Assembly: GCF_012848855.1 (NCBI RefSeq)
Contig: NZ_CP051630.1
Span: forward strand, 2,397,501 to 2,461,500
Direction: 5' to 3'
From: Pyruvatibacter mobilis
GTDB taxonomy: Bacteria > Pseudomonadota > Alphaproteobacteria > CGMCC-115125
DNA: 64,000 nucleotides
Under the pieces are notes generated by a model. It saw only the letters and a program-made list of their open reading frames with translations, ran no database searches and was not told the DNA's origin. Below are positions 8,322 to 16,420 of the stretch, piece after piece. The translations under genes and the position numbers were made by a program. The first letter of the stretch is position 1. Every line of letters starts with the position of its first letter.

Positions 8322-9239
8322 TTATTCCGCCGCGCTGGCGGCTTCGACACCCCATTTGATGCGGAAGAACTCGCCGATGCGGCGGTTGGCTTCAGCGGCT
8401 TCGGGCATCATGAAATGGAACATGTGGAAGACGTGCACCATCTCGTCCCAGATCTCGAGCCGCGTTTCCACGCCGGCGGCGCGGGCACGCGTGTCGAGTT
8501 CTTCGGAATCACCCAGCAGCGTTTCATGATCGCCGACCTGAATCAAAAGCGGCGGCAGGCCCTTGAGGTCGGCAAACAGCGGGGAGACCCGCGGGTCCTC
8601 CGCAGGCAGATCACCGCGATAATGCGCTGCCATGGCGAGCAGGCCCTCCTTCTGCACCATCGGGTCCACATCCTTGCGGGTTTCCATGGTGGGCGAGTTG
8701 CCCGTGAGGTCCACCCAGGGCGAGATGGGGGCTGCGGCCGCGGGCAGGGCCACGCCCTTGTCGCGCAGGGCCACCAGCGTGGCAATGGTCAGCCCGCCGC
8801 CGGCGCTGTCGCCCGCAATGGCGAGGTTGGCTGCGTCATAGCCTTCGGCCAGCAAAAACTCATAGGCCGCCACCGCGTCGTCGATCGCCGCCGGGCAGCG
8901 GTCTTCCGGCCCCATGCGGTAGTCGATCACCAGGAGCTTCGCGCCCATTTCCGTCGCCAGCGCGGCCGTCAGAGAGCGGTGGGTCTTGGGCGAGCCGATG
9001 ACATAGCCGCCGCCATGCAGATAGAGCACCGCATGCTTTTCTGACGCGCCGGGCATGGCCACCCACTCGCCAGGCACGCCATTGGCGGTGACGGGGGTAA
9101 TGGTCGCGTCCTCGGGCACCGGAAAGGCAGCCGTGGCCGCTTCCATATTGGCCCGCTGCTGCGCCACAGTCGGCGGCTCCGCCGGCGCCGGGGTGGATGC
9201 GAGCAATTCCAGAACCTGCTTTGCGCCTTCGCTGGCCAT
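8322..9239 (-). CDS. Alpha/beta hydrolase, HSL-family esterase
   Basis: A 305-aa HSL (family IV) esterase. The oxyanion motif HGGGY is at residues 75-79 and the nucleophile Ser145 is in GDSAGGG. Asp lies in VGDHETLLGD, and His lies in the C-terminal MVHVFHMF segment. The start at ATG 9239 is set by a GGGAGAGA ribosome-binding site and by homology beginning at the N-terminal helix; longer open frame upstream is repeat DNA. It is one of three HSL-type esterases in the window. Probably acts on short to medium acyl esters in the cytoplasm. Confidence 0.9.
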   Translation of the reverse strand: MASEGAKQVLELLASTPAPAEPPTVAQQRANMEAATAAFPVPEDATITPVTANGVPGEWVAMPGASEKHAVLYLHGGGYVIGSPKTHRSLTAALATEMGAKLLVIDYRMGPEDRCPAAIDDAVAAYEFLLAEGYDAANLAIAGDSAGGGLTIATLVALRDKGVALPAAAAPISPWVDLTGNSPTMETRKDVDPMVQKEGLLAMAAHYRGDLPAEDPRVSPLFADLKGLPPLLIQVGDHETLLGDSEELDTRARAAGVETRLEIWDEMVHVFHMFHFMMPEAAEANRRIGEFFRIKWGVEAASAAE

Positions 9240-9366
9240 GGGTGTCTCTCCCTGTGTGAGTGATAATTGTGTTTTTTGATGGCGTGATGGGAGCACCTTA
9301 CAGCCAGATCGTCCCAGGGGCGACGGCAAATGGCTCGCCCCATTTCGCCGAGAGCCGCTCCCAATC

Positions 9367-9529
9367 TCCCTCTCCCCTGGCGGGAGAGGGAGGGGCCCGC
9401 GGCCGTCCGGCCGTGGGAGGGTGAGGGGGAACAGCGCCCGCGATCCAATTCCGACGGTCGCGACGGCTGACAGGCTCACCCCCCTCACCCGGTGCTCACG
9501 CACCGACCTCTCCCGCAAGGGGAGAGGTG
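9367..9529. repeat. Composite intergenic repeat, module A, copy 1
   Basis: About 163 bp beginning with a CCCTCTCCCC..GGGAGAGGG hairpin and ending with CTCTCCCGCAAGGGGAGAG, so the whole module is a long imperfect inverted repeat. The inner sequence GACGGTCGCGACGGCTGACA and most flanks match the copy at 10504-10669 almost base for base. Non-coding. Confidence 0.85.
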
Positions 9530-9559
9530 CCGTTTCGCGCCTGCCTCGCACCACCCCCC

Positions 9560-9648
9560 GTCGCCCCGGACCAGATCCGGGGCCTACTCGCCTCAGCCCC
9601 CACCCGCAGCAGCCGCGAGTGGACCCCGGGTCAAGCCCGGGGATGCGG
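9560..9648. repeat. Composite intergenic repeat, module B, copy 1
   Basis: About 89 bp: CCCCGGACCAGATCCGGGG, then an intervening CTACTCGCC..CACCCGCAGCA stretch, then CCCCGGGTCAAGCCCGGGG. It contains two internally palindromic arms. Nearly the same sequence is found at 10700-10787 and 12415-12504. Confidence 0.85.
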
Positions 9649-9691
9649 GATGGGGGGGGGTTGGCTGGACGCTCCAACTCCCCCCCGCCTT

Positions 9692-9760
9692 CCCTCCGGC
9701 TTGACCGGAGGGTCCATGGGAGTCCGCTAGTCAGGTGGGCCCTCCGGTCAAGCCGGAGGG
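9692..9760. repeat. Composite intergenic repeat, module C, copy 2
   Basis: Two inverted 21-bp arms (CCCTCCGGCTTGACCGGAGG at 9692 and CCTCCGGTCAAGCCGGAGGG ending at 9760) surround a 27-bp spacer containing TCCATGGGAGTCCG. This completes an A-B-C composite in the 713-bp gene-free stretch 9240-9952; the remaining 190 bp before the next gene show nothing else recognisable. Confidence 0.85.
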
Positions 9761-9952
9761 AGAGCGGATAGAAACAACTCTCCAGAGCCCCCCCACGAAA
9801 ACCGGCGCAGCCGTGACCGATTTTGCTTTCCCGGTACCGCGCGTCTCCCCATATCCAGTCCGTAGCGAGACCCGCTCAGCCAGAGGAGATGCCTGCCGCT
9901 TCCCGATGCCTCCCGGCCCCGAAAGCCCCACCCACACATCCGGAGACCCGTC

Positions 9953-10435
9953 ATGTCCTATGCCGCCCGCACCCTTGCGCCCCGCGAAGTCATTCTCGCG
10001 GAAGGCCGGTTCCACTGGACATACAACCTCATCTCCTGGCTGTGGCTGCTGCTGGCCGGCTGGGCGCTGATCGGCATCGCGGTATTCCTGTCGCGGCAGA
10101 TGCGCAAATGGACGACGGAGCTCGTCATCACCAACCGGCGCTTCATCTACAAGCGCGGCTTCATCTCGCGGCATACGGATGAATTCACCGCCAGCCGCAT
10201 CCATGCCATCACGCTGGAGCAGAGCCTGCTGGAACGCCTGTTCGATTGCGGACGGCTCAATATCCGCGGCGAAGACATCGGCGATTTCGGCCTCCCCGCC
10301 ATCGCCGACCCGCTCGCCTTCCGCCGCGCACTGATCGAGAGCCTTGATGTCGATGCCAATGCCGGTGTCGTGGCAGTCCCTCCGCTGCTCCTCACCGACA
10401 AGGCCCCGCCACAGGCCGCCTCCGCCGCGGCCTAG
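9953..10435 (+). CDS. Bacterial PH-domain (YdbS/DUF304-like) membrane protein
   Basis: A 160-aa protein. An N-terminal segment is followed by one strongly hydrophobic helix (about residues 27-46, LISWLWLLLAGWALIGIAVF). The bPH2-type domain then runs about 54-130 and is recognised by ELVITNRRFIYKRGFI and DEFTASRIHAITLEQSLL. The Ala-rich tail looks disordered. Only one membrane helix is present, whereas many family members have two. The gene is flanked on both sides by A-B-C repeat composites (9367-9760 and 10504-10853). Such proteins occur in many bacteria with no fixed biochemical role. Confidence 0.8.
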   Translation: MSYAARTLAPREVILAEGRFHWTYNLISWLWLLLAGWALIGIAVFLSRQMRKWTTELVITNRRFIYKRGFISRHTDEFTASRIHAITLEQSLLERLFDCGRLNIRGEDIGDFGLPAIADPLAFRRALIESLDVDANAGVVAVPPLLLTDKAPPQAASAAA

Positions 10436-10503
10436 CAGCAGACAGCAAAAGTATCAGACGGCAGCGGAGCAGACGGTTCTGACATCACGCCCGGCACGCC
10501 CAC

Positions 10504-10669
10504 TCCCCCTCTCCCCTTGCGGGAGAGGGAGGGGCCCGCGGCCATCAGGCCGTGGGAGGGTGAGGGGGCAACAGCGCCTGTGACCCAATTCCGACGGTCG
10601 CGACGGCTGACAGGCCCACCCCCCTCACCCGGTGCTCATGCACCGACCTCTCCCGCAAGGGGAGAGGTG
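10504..10669. repeat. Composite intergenic repeat, module A, copy 2
   Basis: Near-identical to 9367-9529, with scattered substitutions (for example GGCCATCAGGCCG in place of GGCCGTCCGGCCG). It begins the second A-B-C composite, which fills most of the 510-bp gap 10436-10945. Confidence 0.85.
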
Positions 10670-10699
10670 AAATGTCGCGCTTCCCTCACGCCACCCTCC

Positions 10700-10853
10700 G
10701 TCGCCCCGGACCAGATCCGGGGCCTACTCGCCTCGGCCCCCACCCGCAGCAATCGCGACTGGACCCCGGGTCAAGCCCGGGGATGGGGGATGGGGTCGGC
10801 TGGAGGTCCCAACTCTCTACCTACCCCGCCCTCCCTCCGGCTTGACCGGAGGG
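10700..10853. repeat. Composite intergenic repeat, module B copy 2 and half of module C
   Basis: Module B (10700-10787) matches the copy at 9560 apart from a few bases (CAATCGCGACTGG for CAGCCGCGAGTGG). It is followed by a single 21-bp arm of module C at 10833-10853; the second C arm is missing here. The order A-B-C and the spacing match the first composite, so the two blocks are direct repeats around the PH-domain gene. Confidence 0.85.
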
Positions 10854-10919
10854 CCCATCTGTCTCGCGGCTTCCTGCTTGCACCGCCTCCACAACCCCGA
10901 TCTACTTACCCGGGAACAC

Positions 10920-10948
10920 TTGAACAAAAATATCATTTTTGCTATATG
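10920..10948 (+). promoter_or_regulatory. Operator/promoter-like site of the toxin-antitoxin pair
   Basis: TTGAAC (10920-10925) and TATATG (10943-10948) are 17 bp apart, like a sigma70 promoter. The spacer holds a perfect dyad, AAAAAT-ATC-ATTTTT (10926-10940), suitable for an Xre-type antitoxin dimer. The -10-like box overlaps the toxin start codon, so either transcription starts elsewhere or translation starts further in. Confidence 0.45.
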
Positions 10949-11269
10949 TCCTGGCGTGTCGAATTTCTGGATGACTGTGTTGTCGCCGAGATTGAGGCCC
11001 TGCCTGCGGATATGCAGGCGCGGTTTCTGCGGATCGCGGAGCTGATTGAAAGTGTCGGCCTGCCTGCCGTCGGCGCGCCGCATATAAAGCATCCCGACGG
11101 CAAGCTGTGGGAGATGCGGATGAAAGGCCGGGACGGCATTGCCCGCGCCATCTACGTCACCGCGACCGGCCGGCGCGTGATTGTGCTGCACGGTTTCGTC
11201 AAGAAGACGCAGAAGACCCCGCGCCGCGCCCTGGAGATAGCCCGCACGCGGGCCGAGGAGGTGAGATGA
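10946..11269 (+). CDS. Type II toxin, RelE/HigB (Gp49-like) family
   Basis: A 107-aa RelE-fold protein of the phage-derived Gp49/HigB type. WRVEFLDD is the first strand. KLWEMRMKGRDGIARAIYV and RRVIVLHGFVKKTQKTPRRALEIA are the typical core, with basic residues that in HigB toxins contact ribosome-bound mRNA. The start at 10946 puts the first beta strand at the N-terminus; the longer open frame upstream is repeat DNA. Its TGA overlaps the antitoxin ATG (ATGA), the toxin-first order characteristic of higBA. Expected function: ribosome-dependent mRNA cleavage, neutralised by the next gene product. Confidence 0.85.
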   Translation: MSWRVEFLDDCVVAEIEALPADMQARFLRIAELIESVGLPAVGAPHIKHPDGKLWEMRMKGRDGIARAIYVTATGRRVIVLHGFVKKTQKTPRRALEIARTRAEEVR

Positions 11270-11541
11270 CCAAGACCCTTGAGGCCTATCGGAAAAAGGC
11301 ACTGCGCGACCCGGCGGTGAAAGCCGAGTATGAGCGGCTCGGTCCTGAGTTCCGCATCGCCCGCGCCATCATCGACGCGCGCAAGACGGCCCGCCTCACC
11401 CAGGCCGACCTCGCCACCCGCATGGGCACCACCCAATCCGCCATCGCCCGCATGGAAAGCGGCCGCCAGATGCCGAGCACGAAGACGCTGATGAAAGTGG
11501 CCGAAGCAACGGGTACAGAGCTCTTGGTGGGGTTTGGGTGA
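11266..11541 (+). CDS. HigA-type antitoxin with Xre/Cro helix-turn-helix
   Basis: A 91-aa antitoxin. The helix-turn-helix spans about residues 38-80 (LTQADLATRMGTTQSAIARM, then SGRQMPSTKTL), followed by a short C-terminal segment. The ATG overlaps the toxin stop by four bases, which implies coupled translation. It should bind the toxin and repress the pair's promoter, probably at the AAAAAT-N3-ATTTTT dyad at 10926-10940. GC content is high like the core genome, unlike the gene that follows. Confidence 0.87.
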   Translation: MTKTLEAYRKKALRDPAVKAEYERLGPEFRIARAIIDARKTARLTQADLATRMGTTQSAIARMESGRQMPSTKTLMKVAEATGTELLVGFG

Positions 11542-11620
11542 GTTTGTCTCTCTCAGGCCTTGCGATGATGTTCGATGTGCACAGGCTTAACCCAGAACGG
11601 CCGCATACAGGACTTACGAA

Positions 11621-12352
11621 ATGACTACCTGGTTGGATGAACACTTTAAGGACTTAGAAGCCGCAGCACACGCTAATCATGAAGAACTAGCTTGGGTAAT
11701 GCTCAAGCACTTAGTTTCAAACGAAAAAAAGGGACAAACGGCATGCCTCACTAACTTAATCAATGATCTGGAGCGTGAATACAGATCACATGGTCATTCG
11801 GAAGACCTGATGGTCGCAATCTCAGAGGCTTGGTCATGGCTGGTATCTGAGTGCTTGATTGTCCCGGACCCTCGGCAAGCATCAACCGGAATTTGGTACC
11901 GACCAGCAAGACGCGCACGTAAGGCCGCGGAGGAAGCCACTCTAGAAGCATACATTAGATCAAGCGCATTGCCCGCCGAACTCCTTCATCCGAGAATTCA
12001 GGAACGTGCACTCCCGATTTTTCGCCAGGGTGATTTTGATACGGCCGTGTTCTGTGCCTTCAAGCAAGTGGAAGTCGCCGTTCGAGAGGCATGCGGTTAC
12101 TCGGAATCAGACTTTGGACGACCAATGATGCGAAAGGCTTTTGCGAAAATCGATGGCCCGTTGACTGACGCAAACATGCCAGTCGCAGAGCAAGAATCGT
12201 TGGCCGAATTGTTCGCTGGAGCGATTGGCTCCTACAAGAACCCATCTAGCCATCGCACAGTGACAATAATCGAAGCTAGCGAAGCTGCGGAGATGATTTT
12301 TCTCGCAAGTCATCTAATGCGAATTGTGGACGCTCGCACCGACAAGCAATAG
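11621..12352 (+). CDS. Hypoth_Ymh/TIGR02391-type protein, HEPN-like, probable acquired defence gene
   Basis: A 243-aa protein. The C-terminal half (about residues 125-235) has the order typical of Hypoth_Ymh (PF09509/TIGR02391): HPRIQERALPIFRQGDFDTA, AFKQVEVAVREACG, then ELFAGAIGSYKNPSSHR near residues 198-214. Family members usually read RNPxxH there; this copy has KNPSSH. The motif resembles the HEPN nuclease signature, so RNA cleavage is possible but unproven. The N-terminal half is unrecognised. Base composition is foreign: row 11701-11760 is 40% G+C and row 12181-12240 is 52%, against 70% in row 11221-11280 of the adjacent antitoxin. It sits between repeat blocks. Confidence 0.7.
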   Translation: MTTWLDEHFKDLEAAAHANHEELAWVMLKHLVSNEKKGQTACLTNLINDLEREYRSHGHSEDLMVAISEAWSWLVSECLIVPDPRQASTGIWYRPARRARKAAEEATLEAYIRSSALPAELLHPRIQERALPIFRQGDFDTAVFCAFKQVEVAVREACGYSESDFGRPMMRKAFAKIDGPLTDANMPVAEQESLAELFAGAIGSYKNPSSHRTVTIIEASEAAEMIFLASHLMRIVDARTDKQ

Positions 12353-12414
12353 CAATGCAAGGTGGTGCTAATTCCCTTAGCGAAGCTTAGTTCATCCTGT
12401 TGTTAGCCCCTCCC

Positions 12415-12617
12415 GGTCGCCCCGGACTTGATCCGGGGCCTACTCGCCCCCGCCCTCACCCGCAGCAATCGCGAGTGGGCCCCGGGTCAAGCCCGGGGAT
12501 GCGGTCGGCTGGAAGTCCCAATTCACTCCCTCACTCCCCCTCCGCCCTCCCTCCGGCTTGACCGGAGGGTCCATGGGAGTTCGCGAGTCAGATGGGCCCT
12601 CCGGTCAAGCCGGAGGG
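12415..12617. repeat. Composite intergenic repeat, modules B and C, third copy
   Basis: Module B (12415-12504) is followed by a full module C (12549-12617, arms of 21 bp). Module A is absent. It lies just downstream of the AT-rich HEPN-like gene, in the 359-bp gap 12353-12711, so the accessory genes 10946-12352 are bracketed by repeat copies on both sides. Confidence 0.85.
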
Positions 12618-12653
12618 TGAGCGGTTTGGGTTTTCTAACCCCAGCCCAAACAA

Positions 12654-12685
12654 AAAGGGCCGCTGAGTTTCCTCAGCGGCCCTTT
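12654..12685. terminator. Strong intrinsic terminator of the beta-oxidation operon
   Basis: A perfect 14-bp stem, AAAGGGCCGCTGAG (12654-12667) with its complement at 12672-12685 and a 4-nt loop. Runs of A on the left and T on the right make it usable from both sides. It stands 27 bp beyond the stop codon of the FadB-type gene on the leftward transcript. Confidence 0.85.
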
Positions 12686-12711
12686 GTCGTCTCGTTGTTC
12701 AGGCGCCCCGC

Positions 12712-14976
12712 TTATTCAGCAGCAGCGGCCTGTTTGGCTGCCGGGTTAAAGCGGCTGTAGAAGGTGTCGCCCTTCGAGGCCATGTCGCGCAGCAGGGCGT
12801 TGGGCTTGAAGCGGTCGCCGTATTTCTGGGCGAGCGCGTCGCACTGCTTCACGAACTCTTCCGTCCCCGTCATGTCGATGAGCGACAGCGGGCCGCCGGA
12901 CCAGGGGGCGAAGCCCCAGCCGAGGATGGCGCCGACATCGGCGTCACGCACGTCCGTCACCACTTCTTCCTCGAAGCAGCGGGCGGCTTCGAGCGCCTGG
13001 ATGAAGAGGAAGCGGTTGCGCAGCTCCTCGGTATCCACGTCCTCGATGCCCTTGGTGTGCTCCACGACCTTGTGCAGGTCCGGCCACAGGCGCTTGGTGC
13101 CGCCCTTCTCCGCCGGCCAGTCGTAGAAGCCCTTACCCACCTTCTTGCCCAGGCGGCCATGGGTGACGACCATGTCCTCGATGATCTTGTCGCCGGGACC
13201 TTCGACATATTTGTCGCCGAGGTCCTTCTTGGTCTGCTGGCGCACCTTGTAGCCGAGGTCGAGCGACACTTCGTCGTTGAGCGCCAGCGGCGGCATGGGC
13301 ATGCCGGTCATCTTGCCGACATTCTCGATGATGGCGGGCTCGATGCCCTCTGCCAGCATGGAGATGCCTTCGGACACATAGGTGCCGAAGCAGCGCGAGG
13401 TGTAGAAGCCGCGGCTGTCATTGACGACAATCGGCGTCTTCCGGATCTGCGCCACATAGTCCATGGCCTTGGCCAGCGTCTCATCATTGGTCTTTTCGCC
13501 CATGATGATTTCCACCAGCTGCATCTTGTCCACCGGCGAGAAGAAGTGGATGCCGATGAATTCCTGCGGCTTGGAATAGGACTCGGCCAGGCCGGTGATC
13601 GGCAGGGTCGAGGTGTTGGAGCCGTAGATGCCGCCCTTGGCGATCTTCGGTTCGGCCTTCTTGGTGACCTCGGCCTTGATCTCGCGGCTTTCAAACACCG
13701 CCTCGATCACCAGGTCGCAGCCGTCCAGATCGTCATAGTCAGTGGTGGCCGTGATCTTGGAGAGAAGCGCCTGCTTCTTTTCCTCGGTGGACTTGCCGCG
13801 CGAGATGGCCTTGTCGAGCAGGCCCTCGGAATAGGCCTTGCCCTTGTCGGCATTCGCCTGATCCGTGTCGAGCAGCACCACATCCATGCCGGCCTTGGCG
13901 GAGACATAGGCAATGCCCGCGCCCATCATGCCGGCGCCGAGGATGCCGAGCTTCTTCACTTCCCACTTGTCCACGCCCTTGGGACGGCGCGCGCCCTTGT
14001 TGAGTTCCTGCATGGAGAGGAACAGGGAGCGGATCATCGCCTTGGAGCGCGGGTCCATCATCAGCTTGGTCATGTAGCGCGATTCAATGCGCAGACCGGC
14101 TTCGATGGGCACCTGCAGGCCTTCATAGACGCAGGAGAGGATGTACTGCTGCGCCGGGTAGTTGCGATGGGTGGTCTTGTTCAGCATCGCGTTGCCGATG
14201 GTGAAGGTCTGCCCGCCGCCCTTGTCGTGCGGGCCGCCGCCGGGGATGCGGTATTTCGGCATGTCCCAGGGCTGCACGGCTGCCGGAAGACGCTCCGGCC
14301 CGCGCTTGCCAAGCTTGATCGGCTCGGCGGTGAGGCCTTCCTTGATCCACGCCTTGGCTTCGTCCACCAGCTTGTCCGCCGGAACGACCTTGTTGACGAT
14401 GCCGGTGGCCTGCGCCTTTTCCGGCGACAGGGCCTGGCCCTGCAGGATCAGCGGCAGGGCGGCTGCGGCGCCGATCATGCGCGGCAGACGCTGGGTGCCA
14501 CCACCGCCGGGCAGCAGGCCGACCTTGGATTCCGGCAGGCCGAGCTGGGCCTTGGGGTTGTCGGCCACAAAGCGCGCGTGGCAGGCCAGCGTCACTTCAA
14601 GGCCGCCGCCGAGCGCCGTGCCGGTGATGGCGGCCGCAATCGGCTTGCCGCAGGTTTCCATGCGGCGCAGCTGCATGTTGAAGGCGATGTTGCCTTCATA
14701 CAGCGCCTTCACCTTGTCCTGTTCGGACCCGCCGGCGCCCCCGCCGGCATTGGAGCCCATCATGGACAGATCAGCACCGGCGCAGAACGCGCCCTTGCCG
14801 GAGGTGAGGACGAGGCCCTTGATGGCATCGTCCGTTGCCACCTTCTCGATGATGTCGGCCAAATCCTTCATGGAGGACTGGCTCAGCACGTTCATCGAGC
14901 GGCCCGGCATGTCCCAGGTGGCGACCGCAATGCCGTCGCCATCCACTTCAAATCCGAAATTCTCGTAGTCTGACAT
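12712..14976 (-). CDS. fadB: Multifunctional enoyl-CoA hydratase / 3-hydroxyacyl-CoA dehydrogenase
   Basis: A 754-aa fusion enzyme for two steps of fatty-acid beta-oxidation. Crotonase domain at about residues 5-200: AFCAGADLS, ITGTALGGGLEVTLA and LGLPESKVGLLPGGGG carry the oxyanion loop and both hydratase glutamates. The NAD-binding domain starts with GILGAGMMGAGIAY at about 342-355, and NTSTLPITGLA and FIGIHFFSPVDKMQLVEII follow. Two C-terminal 3HCDH domains complete it. ATG 14976 follows GGAGCATT. Last gene of the operon that begins with a MerR regulator at 20091, and closed by the terminator at 12654. Partner of the thiolase just upstream. Length matches the FadB/FadJ family. Confidence 0.95.
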   Translation of the reverse strand: MSDYENFGFEVDGDGIAVATWDMPGRSMNVLSQSSMKDLADIIEKVATDDAIKGLVLTSGKGAFCAGADLSMMGSNAGGGAGGSEQDKVKALYEGNIAFNMQLRRMETCGKPIAAAITGTALGGGLEVTLACHARFVADNPKAQLGLPESKVGLLPGGGGTQRLPRMIGAAAALPLILQGQALSPEKAQATGIVNKVVPADKLVDEAKAWIKEGLTAEPIKLGKRGPERLPAAVQPWDMPKYRIPGGGPHDKGGGQTFTIGNAMLNKTTHRNYPAQQYILSCVYEGLQVPIEAGLRIESRYMTKLMMDPRSKAMIRSLFLSMQELNKGARRPKGVDKWEVKKLGILGAGMMGAGIAYVSAKAGMDVVLLDTDQANADKGKAYSEGLLDKAISRGKSTEEKKQALLSKITATTDYDDLDGCDLVIEAVFESREIKAEVTKKAEPKIAKGGIYGSNTSTLPITGLAESYSKPQEFIGIHFFSPVDKMQLVEIIMGEKTNDETLAKAMDYVAQIRKTPIVVNDSRGFYTSRCFGTYVSEGISMLAEGIEPAIIENVGKMTGMPMPPLALNDEVSLDLGYKVRQQTKKDLGDKYVEGPGDKIIEDMVVTHGRLGKKVGKGFYDWPAEKGGTKRLWPDLHKVVEHTKGIEDVDTEELRNRFLFIQALEAARCFEEEVVTDVRDADVGAILGWGFAPWSGGPLSLIDMTGTEEFVKQCDALAQKYGDRFKPNALLRDMASKGDTFYSRFNPAAKQAAAAE

Positions 14977-15019
14977 TTTCAAAATGCTCCGTTTGCGGAG
15001 GACAGTTTCTGGCTGGCCC

Positions 15020-15118
15020 CGTGGGGCGTCACCCCACCCCCGGCCCCTCCCCATCAAGGGGAGGGGTGAGAGATGTCCCCCTCCCCCTTGTGCGGAGGGT
15101 TGGGGTGAGGGTCAGCGG
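15020..15118. repeat. GC-rich palindromic intergenic repeat (A-like)
   Basis: CCCCTCCCCATCAAGGGGAG, followed by CCCCCTCCCCCTTGTGCGGAGG and GGGGTGAGGGTCAG, forms overlapping hairpins between thiolase and fadB. It resembles the module A arms but is only partly matching. In this position it could tune expression of the downstream gene. Confidence 0.55.
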
Positions 15119-15152
15119 GCGACAGCCCGCCAGCCTTCGAAACAGCCTCGCC

Positions 15153-16358
15153 TTAGACGCGTTCGATGATGGTGGCGGTGCCCATGCCGGCGCCGACGCA
15201 CAGGGTGGCGAGCGCCGTGTTGAGGTCGCGGCGCTCGAGTTCGTCGAGCACCGTGCCGAGGATCATCGCACCGGTGGCACCCAGCGGGTGACCCATGGCG
15301 ATGGCGCCGCCGTTCACGTTCATTTTCTCATGCGGGATATCCAGCGCCTGCATCATGCGCAGCACGACGGAGGCAAACGCTTCGTTCAGCTCGTAGAGGT
15401 CGATGTCACCGACTTCCATGCCGGCCTTCTTCAGCGCCTTGCGGGACACGTCCGAAGGGCCCGTCAGCATGATGCAGGGCTCGGAGCCGATCGACGCCAT
15501 GGTGCGGATCTTGGCGCGCGGCTTGAGGCCGAGGGCATCGCCCATTTCCTTGGTGCCGAGCAGGATGCCGGCGGAGCCGTCCACGATGCCCGAGGAATTG
15601 CCCGCGTGGTGCACGTGGTTCATCTGCTCCACTTCCGGGTAGCGGTCGGTGGCCACACCGTCGAAGGCGAACTCGCCAAGACCGGCGAAGGACGGCTGCA
15701 GGGCGGCCAGGGACTGCATGGTGGCGTCCGGGCGGATGTGCTCGTCCTTGTCCAGGATGGTGAGGCCGTTGATGTCCTTCACGGCCATCACGGACTTGTC
15801 GAAATAGCCGTTGTCCCAGGCGTTGGCGGCGCGCTTCTGGCTTTCCACAGCATAGGCATCCACGTCATCGCGGGAGAAGCCGTACTTGGTGGCGATCAGG
15901 TCGGCACCGATGCCCTGCGGGGTGAAGTAGGACTTGAGCGCGATGGACGGGTCGGACGACCAGGCACCGCCCGAGGCACCCATGCCGACGCGGCTCATGC
16001 TCTCGATGCCGCCGCCGATGGCCATGTCGGCCTCACCGGACATGACCTTGGCCGCTGCCATGTTGGTGGCTTCGAGGCCCGAGGCGCAGAAGCGGTTGAT
16101 CTGCACGCCGGCAGTGGTTTCGGCATAGTCGGCGTTCATCACGGCGATACGCGCGATGTTGGAGCCGGCTTCACCCACCGGGTCCACGCAGCCCAGCACC
16201 ACGTCGTCCACCTTGGAGGTGTCGAGGTTGTTGCGGTCGCGCAGGGCCTTCAGCACCTGGGTGGACAGCTCGAGCGCGGTCACTTCGTGCAGCGCACCGT
16301 CGGACTTGCCCTTGCCGCGCGGTGTGCGCACGTGATCGTAGATATAGCATTCAGCCAT
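15153..16358 (-). CDS. fadA: Acetyl-CoA C-acyltransferase (thiolase)
   Basis: A 401-aa thiolase, the usual family length. Nucleophile Cys91 is in [10 protein letters not shown], the His motif is [15 protein letters not shown] near residue 350, and the second Cys is in [11 protein letters not shown] near 387. It catalyses the last, thiolytic step of beta-oxidation, releasing acetyl-CoA. It sits between the acyl-CoA dehydrogenase (16421-17578) and the FadB-type gene on the same strand. Whether it prefers long or short acyl chains cannot be read from the sequence. Confidence 0.95.
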   Translation of the reverse strand: MAECYIYDHVRTPRGKGKSDGALHEVTALELSTQVLKALRDRNNLDTSKVDDVVLGCVDPVGEAGSNIARIAVMNADYAETTAGVQINRFCASGLEATNMAAAKVMSGEADMAIGGGIESMSRVGMGASGGAWSSDPSIALKSYFTPQGIGADLIATKYGFSRDDVDAYAVESQKRAANAWDNGYFDKSVMAVKDINGLTILDKDEHIRPDATMQSLAALQPSFAGLGEFAFDGVATDRYPEVEQMNHVHHAGNSSGIVDGSAGILLGTKEMGDALGLKPRAKIRTMASIGSEPCIMLTGPSDVSRKALKKAGMEVGDIDLYELNEAFASVVLRMMQALDIPHEKMNVNGGAIAMGHPLGATGAMILGTVLDELERRDLNTALATLCVGAGMGTATIIERV

Positions 16359-16420
16359 AGGTCGTTCTCCCTGTTGGCAAAGTAACTGCTGTTAATCCGT
16401 AGTCTGACTTTTTATGGCGG

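Noticed and set aside
9367-10853. CRISPR array
   Set aside because: The repeats are long, internally palindromic and occur only two or three times, without regular spacers; no cas gene is present.
13057-14973. 638-aa open frame on the plus strand opposite fadB
   Set aside because: It lies entirely antisense to a gene with complete catalytic motifs and shows no motif of its own; long antisense frames are common in GC-rich DNA.
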